Positions 48,449 through 58,625 are shown, numbered from the stretch's first letter. The stretch: 64,000 nucleotides of DNA from Erythrobacter sp. Alg231-14 (GCF_900149685.1 NZ_LT702999.1:2666001-2730000); one strand, 5' to 3'. The notes: generated from the letters alone by a model not told the origin. Numbers and translations are program-made.

Positions 48449-49936
48449 TTAGCTTGCGATGAAGGCGTCCGGGGCAAGCTCTAGACGAAGCTGATTAAAG
48501 CGTGCGGCTTCCTCCTCTCGTTCCAACCCCTCGGCCGCCTGAGCGCGCAAGGATAGGACCGCAAGATCATTACCCGCCCCCAATCCAATTGCCGTATCAA
48601 GCAACACAGCCACTCTCAGCCAGTCCTCACGCTCTGCGCTGCTTTCTGCCAAGAGGAGCAGCGCATCGGTGTTCTGTGGATCACCGGCAATATACCGCGT
48701 CAACAACACTTCGGCTGCCAATTCATCACCATATTCGCGATAGGCATCGATGATCTTGCGCGTTAACGGCCATGACCGCCGCACCTGCGCAGCCACGCTG
48801 TACCGTTCCAAAGCGGCCTGTGCATTGCCGCTCGCCAAATGCGTGTCGCCGGCCAAGGCATAGATGTCGCCCGATTGCGGCAATTCTTCGATCAATTGAT
48901 CCGCCGCCCGCCTTGCACGCGAGAGATTTTCACCTTCTACCAATCGCCGCAATTGCGCAGTCGATGGCGGCAAAGGCACTCCGTTCGGGGCATCGCTGTT
49001 AAGGACAATCCGCTCGCGTCCGCGTGCTTCTCTAGCCTTTAGGATAAACGGGATCGCTCGTTCGCGTTGCCCCATCCGTTCCAGGCTGCGGCCAACCAAC
49101 ATCATCAAATATGGCGAGGCATCATCGCTTTGAGCCAACTGACCGAATTGATCGACAATCACGCGATCGCGTCCGCCCAACCACAAGGAAAGAGCATAGA
49201 GCTCGTTCACTCTGACATTGTCTGGTTGACGCGCCGTCAATTGCTCCAACGTTTCGGCCGCTGTATCAAAAGCACCTTGTTGCAGATCAACAATCGCGTC
49301 GAGCATTAGGGCAGAAGGCACACCGTTGTTCGCCAATCCGCTTCGGTTCAACAGAGTGCTGGCCAACACCGGGTCTTCGGCACGCGCGGCCAACACCGCC
49401 TGAAGATAGTGGACCTGTGGGTAGGTTGGCGCAAAGTCGGCCAATTGCCGCACCACGGTCAGCATATCTTGGTAACGCCCCAAATCACCCAGTGTAGCCG
49501 CGTAATCTGCCAACACTTCGGGATTGCGCGGATCTGCAATCGCTGCGGCTTCAAACCAGATCAGCGATTCAGAAAGACCGTTGGCATCCCGCACCAATTG
49601 CGCGCGCATCAACAAAGCCGGCGCGTAATTCGGGTTGAGCTCCAAGGCGTAATCCGCCGCCTCGATCGCGGTCAGATGCTCTCCACCGCGAAATCTTAGC
49701 CGCGCAATATCGACCCAAAGGCCAGGGTTTTCTGGCTCAATCTCGCGCGCTTGATCGTAATATTGCCCGGCTTCTGGCAGATTTCCGTTGGCCACGGCCA
49801 AACGCGCGTCGTCGATCAATTCAAGAAACGAGGCATCTCCGGTGATCGCGGAATTGCTGCTCGGCCCTTCTTGGCCGGAGCAACTCGCCAACAACAAGGC
49901 GGCGCCCAATGTCGCAAATTTACGCATGGAGATCAT
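48449..49936 (-). CDS. prsT: XrtA/PEP-CTERM-system TPR lipoprotein PrsT-like
   Basis: A 495-residue lipoprotein with lipobox LASC at about residues 16-19, then a long array of TPR-like helices (for example DARLAVANGNLPEAGQYYDQAREIEPENPGLWVDIARL and LNPNYAPALLMRAQLV). TPR lipoproteins next to PrsR and PrsK are named PrsT in the exosortase-linked exopolysaccharide systems. Start is ATG 49936 or ATG 49927. It overlaps the prsR stop at 49920 by 8 or 17 bases. Partners are unknown. Confidence 0.78.
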   Translation of the reverse strand: MISMRKFATLGAALLLASCSGQEGPSSNSAITGDASFLELIDDARLAVANGNLPEAGQYYDQAREIEPENPGLWVDIARLRFRGGEHLTAIEAADYALELNPNYAPALLMRAQLVRDANGLSESLIWFEAAAIADPRNPEVLADYAATLGDLGRYQDMLTVVRQLADFAPTYPQVHYLQAVLAARAEDPVLASTLLNRSGLANNGVPSALMLDAIVDLQQGAFDTAAETLEQLTARQPDNVRVNELYALSLWLGGRDRVIVDQFGQLAQSDDASPYLMMLVGRSLERMGQRERAIPFILKAREARGRERIVLNSDAPNGVPLPPSTAQLRRLVEGENLSRARRAADQLIEELPQSGDIYALAGDTHLASGNAQAALERYSVAAQVRRSWPLTRKIIDAYREYGDELAAEVLLTRYIAGDPQNTDALLLLAESSAEREDWLRVAVLLDTAIGLGAGNDLAVLSLRAQAAEGLEREEEAARFNQLRLELAPDAFIAS

Positions 49937-51284
49937 ACTGCTTTAGCAAATCGTACAATGTCGGACGGCTAATCCCAAGCAGCTTTGCAGTGCTCGAAAT
50001 GTTCCCCTCGCTGCGGGCCAATGCGTGGCGAATGACCCGGCGATCGGATTGCTCGCGTGCGGATTTTAGGTTGAGCACTTCGGTGTCTTCGCCGTCGCCA
50101 TCATCAAAATCCAAATCGCCCGCATTCACCAGTTTGCCGTCGGCCATGATGACCGCGCGCTTCACCCTGTTTTCAAGCTCGCGGACATTGCCCGGCCAAT
50201 CGTGCCCATCAATCGCAGTCAGCGCATCCGGAGCAAAGCCGGTGACCGTTGGGTTCATCTCGTGGGAGAAACGCTTCAAAAACGCCTTACCCAACAACAC
50301 GGCATCGCCGTGGCGTTCAGATAGACCCGGTATCCGAACAACAATTTCGGCCAAACGATAGAAAAGGTCCTCTCTAAACGTCCCCTCGCCGATCATTGAT
50401 TCCAGGTTCTGGTGGGTTGCGCATACGATACGCGTGTCGACCGATATTGTTTTGCGCCCACCAATCCGTTCAATCGTGCGCTCCTGAAGAAAGCGCAGCA
50501 ACTTCACCTGAAGCGGCAATGGAATATCGCCAACTTCGTCGAGGAAAAGTGTGCCCCCATCGGCGCTTTCGATTTTGCCTTCTGTGGTCTTCACCGCCCC
50601 GGTAAACGCTCCTTTTTCGTGCCCAAACAACTCACTTTCCAGCAGGTTTTCAGGGATCGCGGCGCAGTTGATGGCGACAAAGGGTTTGTCCGAACGGTTG
50701 CTTGCGTCGTGCAATCCTTGAGCCAACAATTCCTTGCCGGTGCCGCTTGCGCCCAACAACATCACAGACACATTGGCGCTGGCGACGCGTTCGATTGTGC
50801 GGGCAACTTTGACCATTTCCGGCGCGCCGGTGATCAATCGGCCAAGGACCGTTTTGTCTTCGCTTGCATGGGCAACAAGACGTCGATTTTCCTCTTCGAT
50901 TTGATGCAGGTTGAATGCCCGACGGACAATCAATCCCAACGCATCAATATCGACGGGCTTTTGATAGAAATCATAGGCCCCGCGTTCGATCGCTTGCAAA
51001 GCGCTTTCGCGCGCGCCGTGGCCGCTGGCTACGATCACTTTCGTATCTGGCTTTAACGCCATGATCGCATCAAGCACTGCGAAACCTTCGCTCGTGCCAT
51101 CGGGATCAGGCGGCAATCCCAGATCAAGCGTCACGACAGCCGGCGTCTCGCTGCGCAAGGCGGCGATGGCGCTGTCGCGGTCACCTGCAATGACGACTTC
51201 AAAATCATCATACGCCCATTTTAATTGCGCCTGCAGGCCCTCATCGTCTTCGATGACCAGCAATGTGGGTTTCTTTTCGGCCAT
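49920..51284 (-). CDS. prsR: Sigma-54-dependent response regulator PrsR
   Basis: A 454-residue NtrC-type activator. Receiver with Asp 54, then an AAA+ domain with Walker A GASGTGKE (residues 178-185), the sigma-54 contact GAFTGA (225-230), Walker B LFLDEVGD, and a C-terminal Fis-type helix-turn-helix (ISSTAKLLGISRPTLYDLLKQY). In PEP-CTERM systems PrsR activates exopolysaccharide and PEP-CTERM genes. Its ATG shares a base with the prsK stop (TAATG). Its promoter targets are not in this window as far as I can see. Confidence 0.92.
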   Translation of the reverse strand: MAEKKPTLLVIEDDEGLQAQLKWAYDDFEVVIAGDRDSAIAALRSETPAVVTLDLGLPPDPDGTSEGFAVLDAIMALKPDTKVIVASGHGARESALQAIERGAYDFYQKPVDIDALGLIVRRAFNLHQIEEENRRLVAHASEDKTVLGRLITGAPEMVKVARTIERVASANVSVMLLGASGTGKELLAQGLHDASNRSDKPFVAINCAAIPENLLESELFGHEKGAFTGAVKTTEGKIESADGGTLFLDEVGDIPLPLQVKLLRFLQERTIERIGGRKTISVDTRIVCATHQNLESMIGEGTFREDLFYRLAEIVVRIPGLSERHGDAVLLGKAFLKRFSHEMNPTVTGFAPDALTAIDGHDWPGNVRELENRVKRAVIMADGKLVNAGDLDFDDGDGEDTEVLNLKSAREQSDRRVIRHALARSEGNISSTAKLLGISRPTLYDLLKQYDLHA

Positions 51285-53455
51285 TATGCGACTTCTTTTT
51301 GGTTTGAATTTTCGTCAGGATTTTCGGCTTTGGTTTCACGGCTCTCCAGCAGCTTGGCCGCCTCGGGCACAGGTAAGGTGACGCTGAAACGTGTGCCCAC
51401 CCCTTCGCGCGATTCCACATTCACTCGGCCGCCCATCGCCTTGATCATTTCGCGCGCCTCGAACGCTCCGATGCCAAAGCCGCCTTGCTTTGATGAAATG
51501 AACGGTTTGAACAGGCTGTTGCGGACAAATTCGGGCGACATCCCTTCGCCGGAATCGACCACGTCGATTTGACCGCTCAAACCGTCGCTTGCGACGCTCA
51601 TGAAAACCTGACCGCCCTGCTTGCTTGCATCCACCGCGTTCTGGACGAGGTGGATCAATGCTTGTTCCAATCCTTCGTGATCGGCCAAGACTTGAACAGG
51701 ATCGGCACGGGTCACTGAAACCGGGTGCACCGACTTGAACCGATCGGCGATGCCGGTGGCAATCTTTGCCAAATCGATCTCACGCACATCATTCGTTTGG
51801 GCCGAACCATACCGGCTAAGCCGCGCGAGCAGAGCGTTCAGTTTGTCCGACGAATTGCGAAGGGTAACCAGCATATCGGCCCGGAAATCGGGGTTGTCGG
51901 CATGCTTTTGCGCGTTGCCCGAAAGCAGCGAAATCTGGCTCGCCAAATTCTTGATGTCGTGCATCACGAACGCCATCCGGCGATTGAATTCATCAAATCG
52001 ACTGGCATCCATCAACGCCTGTTGACCGGCTTGTTCGGCAAGGTAGCTGGCTAATTGTTGGCCCACCACGCGCAGAAGATCAAAGTCTTCCCAATCCAAA
52101 CCGCGTTCAATCCGCGGCCGCGCCAAGACAATGGTTCCCACCAAACGATCAAAGTGGATCAGCGGCACAACCGCCCATGCATCCTCCGCCTCTGACATCC
52201 ATTCGGGGACATGCGCCAGTTCACCGTGATGATCCGTGCCGCTGCGCACTTCATCAAGATCAAGGATATGATTGTGTTGTTCCAATAGACCGGACAGCGC
52301 AAAGTCACCGGCAATTGCGGGCACTTCGATCATTGCCCAATTCCAACGCGCCGTCAGTTCCAATTGCGCCTCTTCATTGGGCACAAGCAGCAATCCGGCG
52401 GGACTGTCGGTGATATCGGCAATCGCCTTTACCGCACGCTCATGAAACGAAGCGTGGAAATTGGCACCGCTGGTTTGTACCGTTCCAGACCCGCGTCCAA
52501 TGGTCCGGGTGAACCTCAACCATTCTTCGCGATAATCGTACCGGTGTTGAAACAGATGTTTGACCGTTGTGACCCGCAACCATCCCCGCAATCGTTCGGA
52601 AGGAAGCCAAAGGATCGCCGCTGCGCATGCCAGCGCAAGGAACACGATCTGACTGGCGCGGGCAACATCGCCGCCAAGCAAGGCGAGCGAACGCGTGATC
52701 AACACCATGACAAGCAGGTAACTGCCGATGACCAGCAAAGACAATGTTTGGAACGTCACTGCGCGCGATGGTCTAAATTGAAGTCCAGCATTCGCAGAGT
52801 TAGCACCCCACGCCAACAATCCCGCCGCAAGGCCCACGATCAAACCGCGCACCGTCACCAAAACCGCCGGATATTCGCCGCCCAAATATGAGATTGTGAA
52901 AAAGTTGAGATCATAGGCGAACACCGCCGCCAGCCCGATCCACGCCCATCGGATCAGCTTTCTCGAAGAAGCCGATGCGCCTGCGTAGAGATTGTGCAGC
53001 AGCACCAACGCTCCGATCGCCACCAACATGTTCAAGACGGTGCCGACTTCGAAAAGGATCTGCGCAACCTCTGGGATCATTCCCGCCTGCGCGTTCACAA
53101 ACAGCAACACCGGTTGCATCAATTGGACAAGCGCGAGCGAAAGGATCACAGGGCGGGTCGGTTTAAGGCTTTCGTCCCGTCCATCGGCCGCGAACAAGCG
53201 GAAGATAACCGCAATCAGCGCAAGATTGCGCGCTGTTTCTGCCAATTCGATCGCCGGTTCACCGGGCGTGAACGTAACCGACACCGTGCACCAAATTGCA
53301 ATGGCTCCGCATGCGGCCAAAATTGCCCTGCGATCAGGGCGCTCACGATCACCGAACCGCGCAATCCACAACCCCGCGCAGGCGCTCATCAAGGCGCCTG
53401 CGAGATAGCAGGTTAGCATTGCGTAAGGCGCAAAAGCGGAGAGATTTAACATCAC
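51284..53455 (-). CDS. prsK: Membrane histidine kinase PrsK (XrtA/PEP-CTERM system)
   Basis: A 723-residue sensor kinase. About eight or nine N-terminal helices fill residues 8-280, then a GAF-like region (about 320-460), then the kinase core with phosphoacceptor HDIKN, N box LVQNAVDAS, DSGEGMS and GFGIGAFEAREMI. This layout is that of PrsK. It is read between the sugar transferase and prsR, overlapping the former by four bases (ATGA) and the latter by one, so the genes form one operon. Confidence 0.9.
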   Translation of the reverse strand: MMLNLSAFAPYAMLTCYLAGALMSACAGLWIARFGDRERPDRRAILAACGAIAIWCTVSVTFTPGEPAIELAETARNLALIAVIFRLFAADGRDESLKPTRPVILSLALVQLMQPVLLFVNAQAGMIPEVAQILFEVGTVLNMLVAIGALVLLHNLYAGASASSRKLIRWAWIGLAAVFAYDLNFFTISYLGGEYPAVLVTVRGLIVGLAAGLLAWGANSANAGLQFRPSRAVTFQTLSLLVIGSYLLVMVLITRSLALLGGDVARASQIVFLALACAAAILWLPSERLRGWLRVTTVKHLFQHRYDYREEWLRFTRTIGRGSGTVQTSGANFHASFHERAVKAIADITDSPAGLLLVPNEEAQLELTARWNWAMIEVPAIAGDFALSGLLEQHNHILDLDEVRSGTDHHGELAHVPEWMSEAEDAWAVVPLIHFDRLVGTIVLARPRIERGLDWEDFDLLRVVGQQLASYLAEQAGQQALMDASRFDEFNRRMAFVMHDIKNLASQISLLSGNAQKHADNPDFRADMLVTLRNSSDKLNALLARLSRYGSAQTNDVREIDLAKIATGIADRFKSVHPVSVTRADPVQVLADHEGLEQALIHLVQNAVDASKQGGQVFMSVASDGLSGQIDVVDSGEGMSPEFVRNSLFKPFISSKQGGFGIGAFEAREMIKAMGGRVNVESREGVGTRFSVTLPVPEAAKLLESRETKAENPDENSNQKEVA

Positions 53456-54837
53456 CGCGCTCCCTCAGGCCAAAGGATCACGCGGACCGTTTGCAAGAGG
53501 ATTACGAAATCTAGGAACGGCGTATAATTTTTGGCGTAATACAGATCGTATTCGAGCTTTTTGCGGCTATCGTCGATTGACGCGCCGTAGGGATAATTGA
53601 TTTGAGCCCACCCCGTGATACCGGGTTTTACCATGTGGCGTTCGCCGTAAAACGGGATCTCTTCTTGAAGATGATCGACGAATTTGGGGACTTCGGGCCG
53701 TGGCCCAACAAAGCTCATTTCCCCCTTTAGAACGGCCCATGTTTGTGGCAATTCGTCGATCCGAACCTTGCGGATGAAACGACCAACGCGGGTCACGCGC
53801 GGATCATTTTCCTCGGCCCATTTGGCACCGTCCTTTTCGGCATCTGTGCGCATGGATCGCAATTTGGTGAGATAGAATGTCTCTCCAAACAACCCCACAC
53901 GCTCCTGTCGGAAGAATGCAGGTCCTTTGCTGTCCATTTTCACGATGGCTGCAAAAATGGCGATAATCGGAAATGTAACCAGCAGAAGGACGAGGCTGGC
54001 AGTGATGTCAAAAATGCGCTTCACCGCGCTCGACAACATCCGACTGCTTGAAAAACCATCTGAGAATATCAACCAACTTGGATTGACCGTATCAAGATCA
54101 ACGCGGCCCGTTTCGCGTTCTAGAAAACTGGAGAAATCGTTGACGTGAACACCCTTTGTCTTGATCCGCAAAAGGTCGTTCAACGGCAAGGCATTCCGAC
54201 GTTCCTGCAATGCGAGCACAACCTCGCTGACCCCGAGGTTTTCGACAAACCGTCCCAAATCATGGATCGCCTCGCGCGGGATCGCCTCTTCGACGGCGCG
54301 TTCGGGTTCACCCATCGCGATATAGGAAACAATGGCAAAACCTGCTTCGGGCTTTTCGCCCAGCTTGCGTAATCTTTGGGCCCGATCCCCTGCACCCAAG
54401 ACCATAACCCGGCGGCGAAAGGATGATGATCCAAGGAAGCTGTTCAACAGCAACCGATCCGCGACCAGAACAACGATCGCAAAGCCCATCGAATACAGCA
54501 ATGTGGAGCGCCAAAATGTGTCACCCGGCAAGATCCAATCGAGCGTGGCGAGCGCAATGATGCCCAAACTTATCGCAACCAACAATCGCGCGCCCGCAAA
54601 CCGCAGCGAACGCAATGCGTAAGGTCCGTAGACACCCACTGAAATCATCGCGAGCCAAACGACGCTGGCCGACCCCAAGAGCGGGATCCAGCGATTGCTG
54701 AGAGGACCGGGGTCCATCCCGATCTGCGCCGAACGGACCAACCATGCCATTTCGCTTGCCACCATAAGCAAGGCAAAATCTAGCATGCCGAGCAACATCA
54801 CGGCGTGAGGAATATAATGCTTAAACAAGCGGATCAT
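53452..54837 (-). CDS. Polyprenyl-phosphate sugar phosphotransferase of the XrtA/PEP-CTERM exopolysaccharide system
   Basis: A 461-residue membrane enzyme that would transfer the first sugar-1-phosphate to undecaprenyl phosphate. Four N-terminal helices (about residues 12-130), a nucleotide-binding-like middle domain ([14 protein letters not shown]), a further helix (about 280-305), and the C-terminal sugar transferase domain with [58 protein letters not shown] and [15 protein letters not shown]. It is the first gene of the prs operon. Sugar donor unknown. Confidence 0.9.
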   Translation of the reverse strand: MIRLFKHYIPHAVMLLGMLDFALLMVASEMAWLVRSAQIGMDPGPLSNRWIPLLGSASVVWLAMISVGVYGPYALRSLRFAGARLLVAISLGIIALATLDWILPGDTFWRSTLLYSMGFAIVVLVADRLLLNSFLGSSSFRRRVMVLGAGDRAQRLRKLGEKPEAGFAIVSYIAMGEPERAVEEAIPREAIHDLGRFVENLGVSEVVLALQERRNALPLNDLLRIKTKGVHVNDFSSFLERETGRVDLDTVNPSWLIFSDGFSSSRMLSSAVKRIFDITASLVLLLVTFPIIAIFAAIVKMDSKGPAFFRQERVGLFGETFYLTKLRSMRTDAEKDGAKWAEENDPRVTRVGRFIRKVRIDELPQTWAVLKGEMSFVGPRPEVPKFVDHLQEEIPFYGERHMVKPGITGWAQINYPYGASIDDSRKKLEYDLYYAKNYTPFLDFVILLQTVRVILWPEGAR

Positions 54838-55036
54838 TGCAAAGCGCGGCCTTGTAAATGGGTTTCGTGCGATCCCCTTTTAGGTCCGAGTGCTTAAGTG
54901 TCGGTAAATTTTACAACGGCTATTTCGCCCGCTTTTCCGGGAAGCTGCGCGGTTAACAACGGCATAACCGTGAACAATCTTGCCATGCATCACCGCTCAA
55001 CCCTGCAAATGGGTCATTCAGACTCCGCGCTGCAAT

Positions 55037-56374
55037 CTAAACCGTTGGCGTGCTGGCCAATCGTGCAGGTGCCGGGGTCAAGCAGTCCGCACGGCCGCAT
55101 CTTGGGCATCCAACGCCAAGCGGTACGGCATCCGCCACATCCAACGAGACACCGCGGGCATGCGCCAATTCCCCAGCAAACCGCGCCTCTATTCCCAAAA
55201 CGACCGAGCGCCGCGCGGAACACGCCGCTCCATCAACCTCAACCGTGCGCGCGATGGTGAACCAATGGCGTTGTGGCCCCTCCCCTTCACCGAACGTCAC
55301 CGCTTGCATCAACATCGTGCCCCGGCTTTCAAATGCAGCATACGGCGCCCATGCGGGCCAGCGCGCTCCATCTAGAGGGTACATCGCCCCGCTTGCACCG
55401 GCAGTGAAGTGTACCATCCGACCCGTTCGACCAAATCGAGCGTTAAAGAATGGGAGCCCTCGTTCGCCAACGCGCTGCAACGTCGTCAATCGCTGCGCAA
55501 GCTGGTCAAAACTGACCGCAAACCGACGCTGCAACACGGCCAGATCATACTGCGTTTGTTCGCATGCCCGCAAAAACCGGCTGTATGGCATCAACAACGC
55601 CGCCGCGAGGTAATCGGTCACGTAGTCGCGAAACCTTTCGCGCGCATCGGGGCTGGATAGGTTTGCCCCGGCGACCACGGTTTCAATCGCATCGCGTTGT
55701 TCGATGCTGCCAACTTGTCGTGCGATCTGAAACCGACGTGCTGCGCCCGGCAGCATTTCGGAAATCTGCAATTGGCGGGCATGCAGGTCAAGTCGATGGA
55801 CAAGCCCCGGGATCACTTCGGCGGGCAGCACCCGCACAGAGAGTCGGTGTTTCTCACGCAAGCGTTCAATCAATGCGGCGCTGATATCGCCGCGCGATAG
55901 GCGCAATTGGTCGGCCAATTCTTCGGCGGCGTGATCAAGATCGGGGAAATGGTTTTGCCACCGCTCCGCTGCCTGACGCGCTTCGCCAATCGGATCGTCA
56001 CTGCGTTCTTCGCCGGGATGCGAATTGTCGTAAAGGCGTACAAACGCTGCAGCGGCCTGAGGCGCTGCAGCGAGGAATTCCTGCAATTCCTCGCGATCGA
56101 TGCCCAGATCGGCAAAGCGTTGATCCGCCATACGCCGCGCAAGTCCATCAATTCCACCGATCGCTTCGTCTTCACGAAGAGAGCTGGGATCGAAATCGAA
56201 ACGCTCGATAACTTGGACAAGCACCCGCGCGGATAAGGGTCGTTGATTGCGCTCAATCAAGTTGAGGTAACTGGGACTGATGCCGAGCGAGGCCGCCATA
56301 GCGGCTTGGGTCAAACCTTCGCGTTTACGCAATCGACGCAGCGAAGGACCGGCAAGGAGAGGGTTTTCAGACAT
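55037..56374 (-). CDS. ScfR/RamB-like transcriptional regulator
   Basis: A 445-residue XRE-type regulator. HTH at about residues 9-60 (LRRLRKREGLTQAAMAASLGISPSYLNLIERNQRPLS), then an ImmA/IrrE-like (DUF955) region (LRLSRGDISAALIERLREKHRLSVRVLP, DYLAAALLMPYSRFLRA), and a C-terminal zinc-like CPRCGRADC. This is the layout of short-chain fatty acyl regulators such as RamB, which control glyoxylate-cycle genes. It is divergent from isocitrate lyase and has a palindrome at its start, so regulation of both is likely. Confidence 0.86.
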   Translation of the reverse strand: MSENPLLAGPSLRRLRKREGLTQAAMAASLGISPSYLNLIERNQRPLSARVLVQVIERFDFDPSSLREDEAIGGIDGLARRMADQRFADLGIDREELQEFLAAAPQAAAAFVRLYDNSHPGEERSDDPIGEARQAAERWQNHFPDLDHAAEELADQLRLSRGDISAALIERLREKHRLSVRVLPAEVIPGLVHRLDLHARQLQISEMLPGAARRFQIARQVGSIEQRDAIETVVAGANLSSPDARERFRDYVTDYLAAALLMPYSRFLRACEQTQYDLAVLQRRFAVSFDQLAQRLTTLQRVGERGLPFFNARFGRTGRMVHFTAGASGAMYPLDGARWPAWAPYAAFESRGTMLMQAVTFGEGEGPQRHWFTIARTVEVDGAACSARRSVVLGIEARFAGELAHARGVSLDVADAVPLGVGCPRCGRADCLTPAPARLASTPTV

Positions 56375-56381
56375 TCCCCGC

Positions 56382-56399
56382 TTGTAACTATATTTACAA
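56382..56399. promoter_or_regulatory. Candidate operator between the ScfR-like gene and aceA
   Basis: TTGTAA (56382-56387) and TTACAA (56394-56399) form a perfect inverted repeat with a 6-base centre, 8 bases upstream of the regulator start and 130 bases before aceA. The sequence continues CGTTACACAAG, a further weaker half. It is a likely self-regulation site, from position only. Confidence 0.55.
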
Positions 56400-56528
56400 C
56401 GTTACACAAGAATTACCGCAAAAGTCGCGATACAGACACGAAGTTTTGTCATTTTTCCTATCATGCTGCGCTGCAACACTGCATAACAAATTCATCACCT
56501 CCCCCTCTCAAAGATCCCGGAGCCAAAC

Positions 56529-58127
56529 ATGACATATCAAGCCACCATCGCTCAAATGCAGCAACTCATCACATCCAACGGTCCCAGCTGGGGAGCGATC
56601 GATGCGGAAAGCGCTGCGCGTATGGCGATCCAAAACCGGTTCCCCACCGGCCTCGACATTGCGAAGTACACCGCAAAGATCATGCGCGCCGACATGGACG
56701 CCTATGATGCCGATCCGGCCGCCTACACCCAATCACTGGGTTGCTGGCACGGATTTATCGCGCAACAGAAAATGATCTCGATCAAAAAGCACTTTGGCAC
56801 CACCAAACAACGCTACCTCTATTTGTCGGGTTGGATGGTTGCCGCATTGCGCAGCGAATTTGGCCCGCTGCCCGACCAATCCATGCATGAAAAAACGACC
56901 GTGCCTGAGACGATCGAAGAGCTCTACACCTTCTTGAAACAGGCCGATGCGCGCGAAATGGGCGGATTGTTCCGCGCCATTGATGCGGCACGCGAAGCCG
57001 GCGACGAAGTGAAAGCAAAAGACCTTCAGAACCAGATCGACAATTACGAAACCCACGTTGTTCCGATCATCGCCGATATCGACGCCGGCTTTGGCAACGC
57101 CGAAGCGACCTATTTGCTTGCAAAGAAGATGATCGAAGCGGGCGCGTGCGCTTTGCAGATCGAAAATCAGGTTTCGGACGAAAAGCAATGCGGCCACCAA
57201 GACGGTAAAGTGACCGTCCCACACGAAGATTTCCTTCAGAAGATCCGTGCGATCCGTCATGCTTTCCTCGAAATGGGCGTTGAAGACGGCATCATCGTTG
57301 CACGCACTGACTCGCTCGGCGCGGGCCTGACAAAACAAATCGCTTATTCGAAAGAAGCCGGCGACTTGGGCGATCAATACAACGCATTCCTCGATTGTGA
57401 CGAAGTGGATCCGGCCAACATTTCCAACGGTCAGGTCTTTATCAGCCGCGATGGCAAGTTGATGGCGCCGAAACGCCTTCCATCAAACCTGTTCCAGTTC
57501 CAGGCCGGCACCGGTGAAGATCGCTGCGTTCTGGATTGCATCACTTCGTTGCAGAACGGCGCAGACTTGCTGTGGATTGAAACCGAGAAACCGCATGTTG
57601 AACAGATCGCTGGCATGGTGAACCGTGTTCGCGAAGTGATCCCGAATGCGAAATTGGTCTACAACAACTCGCCTTCGTTCAACTGGACGTTGAATTTCCG
57701 CCAACAAGTGTTCGATGCATGGGAAGCAGCGGGCAAAGACGTGTCGGCATTCAACCGCGCAGGTTTGATGAGCATCGATTATGATGGCACCGATCTTGCC
57801 ATCGAAGCCGATGAGAAAATCCGCACATTCCAAGCGGATGCCGCGCGCCACGCCGGTATCTTCCACCACCTGATCACTTTGCCAACATATCACACTGCCG
57901 CTTTGTCCACCGACAACCTGGCCCGTGAATATTTCGGCGAACAGGCGATGCTCGGCTACGTTAAGAACGTGCAACGTGAGGAAATCCGCCAAGGTATTGC
58001 CTGCGTAAAGCACCAGAACATGGCCGGCAGCGATATGGGCGACGACCACAAAGAGTACTTTGCTGGCGAGGCCGCGTTGAAAGCGGGCGGCAAAGACAAC
58101 ACGATGAACCAATTCGCGGCGGCTTAA
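56529..58127 (+). CDS. aceA: Isocitrate lyase
   Basis: Cleaves isocitrate to glyoxylate and succinate, the first step of the glyoxylate shunt used for growth on acetate or fatty acids. It has 532 residues, the length of the longer bacterial form. IIADIDAGFGNAEATYLLAKKMIEAGACALQIENQVSDEKQCGHQDGK carries the metal-binding Asp and the active-site Cys (about residue 222) in the QCGH motif. GIIVARTDSLGA, LLWIETEKPH, and YNNSPSFNW also match. CCCGGAG is a weak ribosome site. The regulator gene lies divergently upstream. Confidence 0.96.
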   Translation: MTYQATIAQMQQLITSNGPSWGAIDAESAARMAIQNRFPTGLDIAKYTAKIMRADMDAYDADPAAYTQSLGCWHGFIAQQKMISIKKHFGTTKQRYLYLSGWMVAALRSEFGPLPDQSMHEKTTVPETIEELYTFLKQADAREMGGLFRAIDAAREAGDEVKAKDLQNQIDNYETHVVPIIADIDAGFGNAEATYLLAKKMIEAGACALQIENQVSDEKQCGHQDGKVTVPHEDFLQKIRAIRHAFLEMGVEDGIIVARTDSLGAGLTKQIAYSKEAGDLGDQYNAFLDCDEVDPANISNGQVFISRDGKLMAPKRLPSNLFQFQAGTGEDRCVLDCITSLQNGADLLWIETEKPHVEQIAGMVNRVREVIPNAKLVYNNSPSFNWTLNFRQQVFDAWEAAGKDVSAFNRAGLMSIDYDGTDLAIEADEKIRTFQADAARHAGIFHHLITLPTYHTAALSTDNLAREYFGEQAMLGYVKNVQREEIRQGIACVKHQNMAGSDMGDDHKEYFAGEAALKAGGKDNTMNQFAAA

Positions 58128-58212
58128 ACCAAAGCGATAGGCGAAACACTTGGCGGTTGGGCAATCCACAATCGACAAGTGCGAAGCCAAGCGAATTGAA
58201 CAGTTGGAGAGG

Positions 58213-58253
58213 GGTTCCCGCGAGGACACGCAACAAGCGGCCTTGCGGGAACC
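58213..58253 (+). other. Strong hairpin between aceA and a small gene
   Basis: A 13-bp stem (58213-58225 with 58241-58253, including one G-U pair) with a 15-base loop, without a T run. It could protect the 3' end of the aceA transcript or weakly terminate it. It also lies within a possible small frame at 58150-58299. Confidence 0.6.
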
Positions 58254-58316
58254 AATTCATACCTTCATGAGCGAAGTCATCACCACCATGTCCGCATAGG
58301 ACCACGGAGAGAGACA

Positions 58317-58502
58317 ATGAGCGATACCGACACACCAAACCGCGAACCGGCACGGGCCCGCGCGCTTCTTTCAACAGCAGACATGAAGCTGTTGCGCCGT
58401 GCTTTGGAAAGCCACGCTCGTGGCACCGAAGACCGCGAAGAGCTGGCCAAGATCAACGCTTTGCACCACCGTTTGGGTACGTACGTCCCTGACGCGGAGT
58501 AA
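58317..58502 (+). CDS. Small hypothetical protein (61 aa)
   Basis: A polar, probably helical protein (MSDTDTPNREPARARALLSTADMKLLRRALESHARG...) with GGAGAGAGA just before the ATG and a normal stop. No membrane segment or known domain. It follows aceA on the same strand and is followed by terminator-like hairpins. Conservation is not known to me, but the ribosome site and codon use support it. Confidence 0.6.
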   Translation: MSDTDTPNREPARARALLSTADMKLLRRALESHARGTEDREELAKINALHHRLGTYVPDAE

Positions 58503-58564
58503 TCGCGAACCGCTATGCCAATCGTCTAACGGGCATCGGCGATAGCGCTCCCAGCTTTAAACAG

Positions 58565-58625
58565 TTCTCCTGGGGAGGAGAAAACGGCCGTCGGATACAG
58601 GGATTTCCTTGTATCTGGCGGCCGT
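58565..58625. terminator. Tandem hairpins after the small gene
   Basis: First hairpin: TTCTCC (58565-58570) with GGAGAA (58577-58582). Second: ACGGCCG (58584-58590) with CGGCCGT (58619-58625), with inner pairing of GATACA and TGTATC. The T run after it is short (TTTT at 58629-58632). It sits between a plus-strand and a minus-strand gene. Confidence 0.6.
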
